DNA from: Prolixibacteraceae bacterium
GTDB lineage: Bacteria > Bacteroidota > Bacteroidia > Bacteroidales > Prolixibacteraceae
Reading direction: 5' to 3'
Assembly: GCA_023228025.1 (NCBI GenBank)
Contig: JALOCD010000016.1
Span: 1-51,484 of the forward strand
DNA: 51,484 nucleotides
Each line of letters opens with the position of its first letter. Within the stretch, counting starts at the first letter, position 1. Shown here one piece after another: positions 41,835-49,495 of this stretch. The notes under the pieces were generated by a model. That model was not told where the DNA came from, ran no database searches, and saw only the letters and a program-made list of their open reading frames with translations. A program made the translations under genes and the position numbers.

Positions 41835-43370
41835 CTACGTCCCCCACCCCTCCCGGTCCAAACTCCGGTATTGAATGGCTTCGCCCAGGTGATCGGCCTG
41901 GATGTTCTCAGCGCCCTCCAGGTCGGCGATAGTCCGTGCCACTTTGAGGATACGGTCGTAGGCCCTGGCGGAGAGCCCCAGCTTTTCCATGGCATTTTTG
42001 AGGATGGCTTCCCCTGCGCGATCAGGGGTACAATACAAATGCAACAGTTTGGTGTTCATCTGCGCATTGCAATAGATGCCTGCCTCCTCAAACCGAAGCC
42101 GCTGGATCTCCCTTGCCGCGATGACCCTTGCACGGATGGTATCGCTCGATTCGCCCGAACTCATGGCCGAAAGCTTGTTAAAGGGAACCGGCACTATCTC
42201 CAGGTGGATGTCGATGCGGTCGAGCAACGGTCCCGATATCCGGTTCAAATATTTTTGCACAATTCCCGGTCCGCAGACACACTGTTTGGTGGGGTGGTTG
42301 TAGAACCCGCATGGACATGGGTTCATGGAGGCTACCAGCATAAAGGAGGCAGGAAACTCTACTGATGATTTGGCCCTCGAAACGGTAATCATACGGTCTT
42401 CCAAAGGTTGCCTCATCACCTCAAGCACCGATCTCTTGAACTCTGGAAGTTCATCCAGGAAAAGCACCCCATTGTGTGCTAGGGAGATCTCCCCCGGCTG
42501 GGGAATGGTACCCCCGCCGACCAAAGCGGCGTCAGAGATGGTGTGGTGCGGACTGCGAAAGGGCCGGCAGATCATCAGAGATGTCTGATTTTCAATCTTC
42601 CCGGCTACGGAATGGATCTTTGTTGTCTCGAGGGCTTCTTTCAGGGTAAAGGGAGGCAGTATGGTGGCTATTCGTTTGGCCAGCATCGTTTTACCTGCTC
42701 CGGGTGGGCCGATCATGATTAAATTGTGACCGCCCCCAGCGGCAATTTCGAGCGCCCGCTTCACATTTTCTTGCCCCTTGACCTCGGAGAAGTCGACTTC
42801 AAACCTGTTTTTGTTGGAGTTGAATTCTTCGCGGGTATCAATCACCGTCTGCTTGAGCGGAATGGCGCTGTTGAAATAGTCGATTACTTCGCGGATATTT
42901 TCAACCCCGTAGATTTTCAGTTTGTCGACCACTGCCGCCTCCCGGGCGTTCTGAAGTGGCACGATCAGTCCTTCAAAACCCTCCTCCCTGGCCCTAATGG
43001 CAATGGGGAGTACTCCCTTGACCGTCTGCAACCCACCATCCAGTGATAGCTCGCCCATCATCACATAGCGGCCAATCTCAGGGGCATAGATCTGCTCGGA
43101 TGCCGAGAGGATGCCCATTGCAATCGGGAGATCGTAACAGGAGCCCTCCTTGTGAATATCGGCGGGGGCCATGTTGATCACCGTCTTTTTCCCAGGGAGT
43201 TTGAATCCATTGAAGCGCAAAGCCGCGTCAATTCGTTGTTGGCTTTCGCGCACTGCCAGGTCGGCCAGACCGACCATATTGAAACGAATGCCCCTCGACA
43301 CGTCCACCTCGATCGTAATCGTGGTCGCATCAATTCCGTGCACCGCGCTACCATAAGTTTTTATCAGCAT
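41835..43370 (-). CDS. comM: YifB/ComM family Mg-chelatase-like AAA+ ATPase
   Basis: A 511-residue AAA+ protein with an N-terminal Lon-protease-like domain (about 1-170), Walker A GPPGAGKTM at 221-229, Walker B LFLDELPEF, and the C-terminal Mg_chelatase_C domain (LDRIDIHLEIVPVP, then LSARAYDRILKVARTIADLEG). ComM homologues help branch migration during natural transformation; others are housekeeping proteins of unknown role. A zinc-finger-like CPCGFYNHPTKQCVCG is intact. It borders the accessory island on the right. Confidence 0.92.
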   Translation of the reverse strand: MLIKTYGSAVHGIDATTITIEVDVSRGIRFNMVGLADLAVRESQQRIDAALRFNGFKLPGKKTVINMAPADIHKEGSCYDLPIAMGILSASEQIYAPEIGRYVMMGELSLDGGLQTVKGVLPIAIRAREEGFEGLIVPLQNAREAAVVDKLKIYGVENIREVIDYFNSAIPLKQTVIDTREEFNSNKNRFEVDFSEVKGQENVKRALEIAAGGGHNLIMIGPPGAGKTMLAKRIATILPPFTLKEALETTKIHSVAGKIENQTSLMICRPFRSPHHTISDAALVGGGTIPQPGEISLAHNGVLFLDELPEFKRSVLEVMRQPLEDRMITVSRAKSSVEFPASFMLVASMNPCPCGFYNHPTKQCVCGPGIVQKYLNRISGPLLDRIDIHLEIVPVPFNKLSAMSSGESSDTIRARVIAAREIQRLRFEEAGIYCNAQMNTKLLHLYCTPDRAGEAILKNAMEKLGLSARAYDRILKVARTIADLEGAENIQADHLGEAIQYRSLDREGWGT

Positions 43371-43565
43371 GACTTTTCGATTTTACTCCATTTGCTGTGA
43401 TATCCTTAAATATACCGAATTTTGAGGAGAAAAGGAAATTTGAAGGCGGCTAATTGCAGTTAGCTGGCATGATTTTATGCCTCAACTGATAACTAGGAGC
43501 CATCAAAATATCCCTTATATTTGTCTGGATATTGTTGCGTTTTAGCAACTGTTTATCAAATGACA

Positions 43566-43672
43566 TTTTACCACAACGGTCACAAAGGATGCACGAAGGA
43601 CACGAAGGAAAGTCCTAACTTATTGTTTGTTTGTGACCTTTGTGTATTGACTTTGAGTCCTTCGTGGTAAAA
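43566..43672. repeat. Inverted repeat of the CACGAAGGACACGAAGG family
   Basis: TTTTACCAC (43566) and GTGGTAAAA (43664) close an imperfect hairpin whose arms contain CACAAAGGATGCACGAAGGA and TTTGAGTCCTTCGTGG. It lies in the 345-bp gap between divergent comM and mutL. TATATTTG at 43516-43523 is a possible -7 element for mutL. Confidence 0.75.
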
Positions 43673-43715
43673 TAATCTTTAATTCGTAATTTTTAATTTT
43701 TAATTCCTTCCCCCT

Positions 43716-45635
43716 GTGTCAGATATTATCCGTCTCTTGCCCGACTCCGTTGCCAACCAGATCGCTGCCGGCGAGGTGATCCAACGCCCAGCTTCAGTGG
43801 TAAAGGAGCTGGTCGAAAATGCCATCGACTCGGGAGGCGATGCGATCACCGTCAATGTAAAGGATGCCGGCCGTACACTCATCCAGGTTACTGACAACGG
43901 GAAAGGGATGTCGCCGGCCGATGCGCGTATGTCGTTCGAGCGCCATGCCACCTCTAAAATCCACGAGGCCAACGATCTCTTCTCGATCCGTACCATGGGC
44001 TTCAGGGGGGAGGCACTGGCGTCAATTGCTTCGGTGGCAGAGGTGGAACTCCGCACCCGTCAACAGGGAGAGGAACTTGGTACTTTTTTGCATATCCTGG
44101 GCTCCGTTTTGCAAAAGCAGCAGACCGACCACTGTCCGGAAGGTTCCAATTTCTCGGTAAAGAATCTTTTCTTCAACGTTCCGGCAAGACGTAAATTCCT
44201 AAAATCCAATAGCTACGAATTAAAAAACATCATCACCGAAATACAACGTATCGCCCTCGCGAATCCCGAGCTGGCCATCTCCTTCTTCCACAACCAGGTA
44301 CCGGTTTACGAATTACCTTCAGAAAATGTACGAAAACGGATCGTTAGCCTTTTCGGCAAGTCGATTAACCAAAGCCTTACTCCTGTGGAAACAGAGACTA
44401 CACTGGTTAAGCTGACCGGGTTCATCGGTCAGCCGAAGTTTGCTAAAAAAAGCTTTGGCGAGCAGTTTTTCTTTGTGAACGGCCGTTTCATGAAGCATCC
44501 CTTCTTTCACCGGGCGGTGATGCAAGCCTATGAACGCATCCTGCCACCGGATGCCATCCCTTCCTATTTTCTCTACCTCGAGGTGGACCCAGCAACCATC
44601 GACATCAACATCCACCCTACCAAAACCGAGATCAAATTTGAAGACGAGCAGGCCATCTGGCACATCCTAAACGCATCAGTCCGGGAGGCCATCGGCAAAT
44701 ACAACCTCATGCCTACCATTGATTTTGACCAACGCGGATCTATCGACATCCCGCTACTTCCCGGTAGGGGAAGCAGTTTTGCCCCTCCCGAAATTGAGGT
44801 CAACCGGCATTATAACCCATTTCAACATGAGAGCTATCCGGGTAACCGAAATGATTTTGGTCGGGATACCAGTCAGATCGGACATTGGGAGAAACTTTAC
44901 CAGGGGATGGAGGAGCAGAAAGACGGGGAGACGGAAAGGGACGGAGAGACGGAGAGACTAGGAGACGGGGAGACGGAAAGACGGGGGGACTGGGAGACGG
45001 AGAGACGGAGAGACGGAGAGACGGAGAATGGACAGGTTACACATTCATTGGGCAGCGAGCAGGAGTATCAGTCTACCAATTTTATGCAGCTCAAAAACAG
45101 ATACCTGCTCACGCCAGTCAAATCGGGATTGATGGTGATCGATCAGCGCGAGGCGCATGCCAGGATCCTGTACGAAAATTTCATGCAAAATTTCAACTCG
45201 CACCTGGCTGCCAGTCAGCGGCAACTTTTTCCTCCTGTATTGGAGCTGAATGCGGCTGATGCCGAAATATTAAATGCTTTAAGGGAAGAACTTCATCAGC
45301 TTGGGTTTGATATCAGGCCCGGGGAAGATCATCATTTTTATATTGATGGCACTCCCGGAGTACTGAGTCACCTGGATGCCAAAGAGCTGGTTGAGACGGT
45401 TATTGCCTCCTTCCAGGACCGTCCAGTGGATCTGATGGAAGAGATTAAGGCACAACTGGCACTGGTACTGGCACAGTCCTCGGCTGTCAATTACGGCGTT
45501 CCACTTAAGCAGGAGGAGATGACCTCGCTTTTCAACCAGCTTTTCGCCTGTCAATCGCCCGGTTTCTCTCCGGCCGGAAGGAAGATCATTTCCATCATTG
45601 CATTGGCAGATATTGAAAATCTGCTGAAGAGTTAG
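43716..45635 (+). CDS. mutL: DNA mismatch repair protein MutL
   Basis: MutL couples mismatch recognition by MutS to strand excision. The 639-residue product has the GHKL ATPase domain (about 1-330) with IAAGEVIQRPASVVKELVENAIDSG, DNGKGM and GFRGEALASI, then a linker and a C-terminal dimerisation domain (about 450-639). The endonuclease motif DQHAxxE is degenerate (DQREAHARILYE), so nicking activity is doubtful. Residues 403-437 in the linker are a GAGACGGA octamer repeat (GETERR-like peptide) in frame. The start is GTG, fixed by homology (MSDIIRLLPDSVANQIAAGE). Confidence 0.95.
   Translation: MSDIIRLLPDSVANQIAAGEVIQRPASVVKELVENAIDSGGDAITVNVKDAGRTLIQVTDNGKGMSPADARMSFERHATSKIHEANDLFSIRTMGFRGEALASIASVAEVELRTRQQGEELGTFLHILGSVLQKQQTDHCPEGSNFSVKNLFFNVPARRKFLKSNSYELKNIITEIQRIALANPELAISFFHNQVPVYELPSENVRKRIVSLFGKSINQSLTPVETETTLVKLTGFIGQPKFAKKSFGEQFFFVNGRFMKHPFFHRAVMQAYERILPPDAIPSYFLYLEVDPATIDINIHPTKTEIKFEDEQAIWHILNASVREAIGKYNLMPTIDFDQRGSIDIPLLPGRGSSFAPPEIEVNRHYNPFQHESYPGNRNDFGRDTSQIGHWEKLYQGMEEQKDGETERDGETERLGDGETERRGDWETERRRDGETENGQVTHSLGSEQEYQSTNFMQLKNRYLLTPVKSGLMVIDQREAHARILYENFMQNFNSHLAASQRQLFPPVLELNAADAEILNALREELHQLGFDIRPGEDHHFYIDGTPGVLSHLDAKELVETVIASFQDRPVDLMEEIKAQLALVLAQSSAVNYGVPLKQEEMTSLFNQLFACQSPGFSPAGRKIISIIALADIENLLKS
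44922..45026 (+). repeat. Octamer repeat (GAGACGGA) inside mutL
   Basis: About thirteen 8-bp units encode DGETERR-like peptide. As 8 is not a multiple of 3, gain or loss of one unit would shift the frame; three units (24 bp) keep it. The same octamer family, reversed, lies in the queA insert at 4789-4974. Confidence 0.85.
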
Positions 45636-45654
45636 CGTTTCTCGTCCGATTCCT

Positions 45655-45662
45655 TATTTTTG
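45655..45662 (+). promoter_or_regulatory. Putative -7 element of the rhomboid operon
   Basis: TATTTTTG matches TAnnTTTG, is 26 bp ahead of the first rhomboid ATG, and follows the mutL stop. The -33 match is weak. Confidence 0.45.
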
Positions 45663-45687
45663 CATAAAATGATCTGAAAATTTTACC

Positions 45688-46506
45688 ATGCAATACCGTC
45701 CTACTTCACCATATTCCATTCCTCCGGTCGTTAAGAACCTGATTATGATCAACATTCTCATGCTGGTCGCTACCTGGGCTTTGAAATCCTCAGGAATTGA
45801 CCTCACTGAGAAACTCGGTCTCTACTTTCCGGGCTCCCCTCATTTTAAACCCTACCAACTGGTAACGCACCTCTTCATGCATGCCAATTTTGGGCATCTG
45901 TTTTTCAACATGTTCGCGCTATATATGTTTGGCAAAGTGCTCGAAATGGTTTGGGGTCCCAAACGTTTCCTGATCTATTTCCTGGTAACCGGTTTGGGAG
46001 CGGCCACCCTTCACCTGTTCGTGAATTATCTCGAATTGTCGCATGTAGCCCGAAGTGTGGATGCATTTGCCAACACACCGTCACCCGAACTCCTTGCTTC
46101 CTTTGTTAAGGCGAATCTGGGGAACCAGGCGTCTCCGTGGGTACACGACTTCATCAACAAATGGTCGGAAACACCCGGTAATCTTGCTTATTCGCAACAA
46201 GGTATTGATATTGTACAGCAAATTTTTAATGAGAAAATCAACATTCCGACAGTCGGGGCTTCGGGTGCCGTATTTGGAATCCTGCTTGCATTCGGCGTGC
46301 TTTTTCCCAATACCGAACTGATGTTGCTTTTCCCTCCGGTTCCGATCAAGGCCAAATATTTTGTGATGGGCTACGGGCTCATCGAACTCTACCTGGGGTT
46401 TACCCAATCCAACAGCGATGTGGCCCATTTCGCCCATCTTGGAGGCATGCTTTTTGGATACTTGTTGTTGCGTTACTGGAATGCCAGTTCAAAGAATTTC
46501 TATTGA
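45688..46506 (+). CDS. Rhomboid family intramembrane serine protease (first of pair)
   Basis: A 272-residue membrane protease with six or more helices. The catalytic serine is in GASGAVFG (about 190-197), the histidine in VAHFAHLGG (about 248-256), and the HLFFNM oxyanion motif is in the second helix. A large hydrophilic insert of about 60 residues (VARSVDAFANTPSPELLASF onward) lies between helices before the serine. Substrates are unknown. A second, diverged rhomboid follows after 6 bp, and the EEP gene overlaps that one. Confidence 0.92.
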   Translation: MQYRPTSPYSIPPVVKNLIMINILMLVATWALKSSGIDLTEKLGLYFPGSPHFKPYQLVTHLFMHANFGHLFFNMFALYMFGKVLEMVWGPKRFLIYFLVTGLGAATLHLFVNYLELSHVARSVDAFANTPSPELLASFVKANLGNQASPWVHDFINKWSETPGNLAYSQQGIDIVQQIFNEKINIPTVGASGAVFGILLAFGVLFPNTELMLLFPPVPIKAKYFVMGYGLIELYLGFTQSNSDVAHFAHLGGMLFGYLLLRYWNASSKNFY

Positions 46507-46512
46507 TCAGAC

Positions 46513-47394
46513 ATGGCGCTTACCGATGAAATAAAGTTGTCGTATCAACACGGCTCCTATCTCATAAAGTTGATCTACATCAACATTATCATCTGGATTG
46601 TGGTCCGGTTAGCTGCTGTATTTATGGTACTCGGGGGAAACGAAGAGCTCGGTTACATTGATTGGCTGGCCTTGCCATCCTCTTTCGGACAATTCCTGAG
46701 CAGGCCATGGACCCTCTTTACCTACATGTTCCTGCATTACGAATTGTTGCATATTTTGATGAACCTGCTTTGGTTGTACTCCTTCGGCCGGATCTTTCTT
46801 GAGTACCACCAGCCCCGAAAACTTCTCTGCCTCTACATTTTTGGTGGCATTTCCGGAGGACTCTTTTTCATGGCTGCCTACAATTTATTCCCCTCTTTCC
46901 GACATACCATCGAATTTTCCAGGCTTCTTGGGGCCTCAGCGGCTGTCATTACCATTGTGATCGCCACGGCTGTCTATGTGCCCAACCATGTGCTTCACCT
47001 GGTTTTAATCGGACCCGTAAAAATAAAATGGATTGCCCTCGTTTCGGTTATTTTGTATGTTGTAAACCTTAGCGGAGACAATGCAGGCGGGAATTTTGCC
47101 CATTTGGGAGGCGCCTGCTGGGGATTTTTTTACATGACGCTCCTAAAATCAGGAATCGATCTTTCCTCCAGATCAGAACGATTTTTTGACAAACTCTTCA
47201 TCTGGACGAAACCCAAAAAGAAATTGACGGTCGAATACAATTCAGGATCCTATCGGGAATACGGATACAACAGAAGTAAAAAACAGCAACAGGAGGAGGT
47301 AAACCGGATACTTGACAAGATCAGTACTTCCGGTTACGACGCCCTATCTGTCGAAGAAAAGGAGATGCTATTCAGAATGAGCGGCAAAAAATGA
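46513..47394 (+). CDS. Rhomboid family protease (second of pair)
   Basis: A 293-residue paralogue of the upstream gene. It keeps HILMNL, the serine motif GASAAV and the histidine in GGNFAHLGG, so it should be active. It lacks the long insert of the first copy and instead has a cytoplasmic tail of about 85 residues ending in a helical motif (QQQEEVNRILDKISTSGYDALSVEEKEMLF). That tail recurs in Bacteroidota rhomboids and may bind a partner. It overlaps the next gene by 4 bp. Confidence 0.9.
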   Translation: MALTDEIKLSYQHGSYLIKLIYINIIIWIVVRLAAVFMVLGGNEELGYIDWLALPSSFGQFLSRPWTLFTYMFLHYELLHILMNLLWLYSFGRIFLEYHQPRKLLCLYIFGGISGGLFFMAAYNLFPSFRHTIEFSRLLGASAAVITIVIATAVYVPNHVLHLVLIGPVKIKWIALVSVILYVVNLSGDNAGGNFAHLGGACWGFFYMTLLKSGIDLSSRSERFFDKLFIWTKPKKKLTVEYNSGSYREYGYNRSKKQQQEEVNRILDKISTSGYDALSVEEKEMLFRMSGKK

Positions 47395-48476
47395 AGAAAA
47401 GCAAGGCAAAAAATCTGTTTTCAAAATTTGGGTTCGTCACGAACCTGGTTTTTGGCGGATTGCTTTTGCTGGTTTATGCCGCTGTTCTGGTACCCCCCGA
47501 TACCTTCTGGCCGGCTGCATTTTTCGGTTTCCTTTTTCCCTATTTACTGTTGATCAATCTTTTGTTCGTTGGTTGCTATGCGTTATTGAAATCCAAAAAA
47601 CTACTCCTCTCGCTTTCAATAATCCTGATAGGATACCAGCATCTTTTCAATTTCATACAACCCATCCCACATTTCGGGTCAGGAAAAGGCGGATTGAAAA
47701 TATTAAGTTTCAATGTACACTATTTCGCGAAGGATCTCTCCAAAAAACAGGTTGAGCATCCAAAACTTGTTGAGTACCTGCGAGGCGTCAATGCGGATAT
47801 CATTTGCCTTCAGGAAACCCGATTTATGAAAACCGGGAAATTATCCCCGGATGGGATCAGGGATGCGCTTCCAGGAATAAAATATTATCACCTGGCCCAT
47901 TCGAACACCAATGGAGGACCAATGACCCTGTCAAAATTTCCCATTGTCAGACTGGGTGAAATCCGCTTCGAGCACAGCGCCAATATGGTGCTTTTTTCGG
48001 ATATCGTTGTTCGCCCAGGAGACACGATTAGGATCTACAACTGCCATTTTCAATCCTATAAAATCACCCCCGAAGATTACAGCCTAACAGATCCGGAAAA
48101 AAGCGGAACCAATGAACAGCAACTGAAAGAGGCCCGATTAATCAGCAAAAAGATGATCCTTGCCTTTACTTTTCGTGCCAGGCAAGCGAGAAGTGTTGCC
48201 ACCCACATTGGTAAATGCCCTTATCCTGTGATCGTTTCCGGCGATTTTAACGACACTCCACTCTCCTACACCTATCATGTACTGGACAAACAATTGAAAG
48301 ACGCTTTTCAGGAAGCCGGCTTTGGAATATCCAACACTTATACCGCATTCCTACCTCTGTTTCGGATCGACTATATTCTTTACAGTCAAAGATTTCAAGC
48401 AGTTCATTACCAATCTGATCCGGTCGAACTGTCGGATCATTTCCCTGTCACAGCCGTGCTAAAATTCCTTAGGTAG
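47391..48476 (+). CDS. Membrane-anchored endonuclease/exonuclease/phosphatase family protein
   Basis: A 361-residue protein. Three hydrophobic segments fill the first 90 residues. An EEP domain follows at about 100-361: LKILSFNVHYF, ADIICLQET with the metal-binding Glu, VSGDFNDTPLSYTYHVL with catalytic Asp and Asn, RIDYILYS and the final SDHFPV. The substrate could be nucleic acid, a phospholipid or a phosphoinositide; the sequence does not say. Its 4-bp overlap with the second rhomboid shows tight translational coupling. Confidence 0.88.
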   Translation: MKKSKAKNLFSKFGFVTNLVFGGLLLLVYAAVLVPPDTFWPAAFFGFLFPYLLLINLLFVGCYALLKSKKLLLSLSIILIGYQHLFNFIQPIPHFGSGKGGLKILSFNVHYFAKDLSKKQVEHPKLVEYLRGVNADIICLQETRFMKTGKLSPDGIRDALPGIKYYHLAHSNTNGGPMTLSKFPIVRLGEIRFEHSANMVLFSDIVVRPGDTIRIYNCHFQSYKITPEDYSLTDPEKSGTNEQQLKEARLISKKMILAFTFRARQARSVATHIGKCPYPVIVSGDFNDTPLSYTYHVLDKQLKDAFQEAGFGISNTYTAFLPLFRIDYILYSQRFQAVHYQSDPVELSDHFPVTAVLKFLR

Positions 48477-48687
48477 ATCATGATTCGGGATATATTCAAT
48501 TTCCGGGTTATTCAGGCATGGAAATCTTCAATCTTAATAAATAACGATTCCCCTTGAAATGTCAGGAGCAATTGGTACCACCACTTATTTAGGAAGCATC
48601 TTTTACCGCTTCATCACCACAATATCCCGTACACATTTTGGATCTAACTTTTTACTCATTTCTCTCTCTTTTCTTGCAATATTAAGG

Positions 48688-48695
48688 TATATTTG
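48688..48695 (+). promoter_or_regulatory. TAnnTTTG match just ahead of the LytTR regulator
   Basis: TATATTTG ends 5 bp before the ATG. If it is used, the transcript would be nearly leaderless. Confidence 0.3.
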
Positions 48696-48700
48696 ACTAT

Positions 48701-49495
48701 ATGAAAAAATACCGTGCCATCATTGTCGATGACGAAAGACATGTCCGTGAAGTCTTGGAATTGCTTTTATCCCAATACTGCAAGGAGGTGGCTGTCGTTG
48801 CCTTGGCCTCTTCTGCAGTGGAGGCACGTGAATTGTTGAAAACACATGCCGTCGACTTTATTTTTTTGGATATCTCCATGCCCAAGGAGGATGGGTTTAC
48901 CTTCCTTACAACGATACCCAAGGAAAATTACTGCATTATTTTTGTTACAGCATTTGAAGATTATGCATTGCGGGCCCTCAAAGCCAACGCCATCGACTAT
49001 CTGCTAAAACCCATTACCCCAACAGATCTTGTCGAGGCCGTTTCCAAAGCCGTACAACACTATGAAATGCTCCAAAGTCGGGTTCATGAAAAGCAGACTT
49101 ATCAGGACTCTCTCAAAAACCTGAGCGAAAATATCAGCCATGAGTCCAAAAACCTTACCAGGATTACTGTATCTGAACAATTTGGATTTCAGGTTGTCAA
49201 TACTGCCGATATCGTTTATCTGGAAGCCGACAGTAACTACACCATTATACACCTATCCGGATTAAAGAAAATTGTTGCAACCCGAACAATGGGTGATTTT
49301 GAGAAGATTCTTGACCAGCCCGACTTTTTCCGCATTCATAAATCGATCATTATCAATCTAAATTACCTGAAAGCTTATTCCAGTTACCAGGGAAATTTTG
49401 TTACATTAAACGAAGGTTCTACACTGAGTATCTCACGCAGGAGGCTAATTGATTTCAGGGACGCAATTAAACATTTCACAAAATCACTTGACTGA
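48701..49495 (+). CDS. LytTR-family response regulator
   Basis: A 264-residue two-component regulator. The receiver domain (1-125) has the acidic pair in VDDE, the phospho-acceptor Asp57 in FIFLDISMP, and the Lys in YLLKP. The LytTR DNA-binding domain (about 155-258) has YLEADSNYTIIHL, RIHKSIIINLNYL and a final LSISRRRLIDFRDAIKHF. The sensor gene begins at or before the stop codon, so the pair is an operon. Targets are unknown. Confidence 0.94.
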   Translation: MKKYRAIIVDDERHVREVLELLLSQYCKEVAVVALASSAVEARELLKTHAVDFIFLDISMPKEDGFTFLTTIPKENYCIIFVTAFEDYALRALKANAIDYLLKPITPTDLVEAVSKAVQHYEMLQSRVHEKQTYQDSLKNLSENISHESKNLTRITVSEQFGFQVVNTADIVYLEADSNYTIIHLSGLKKIVATRTMGDFEKILDQPDFFRIHKSIIINLNYLKAYSSYQGNFVTLNEGSTLSISRRRLIDFRDAIKHFTKSLD

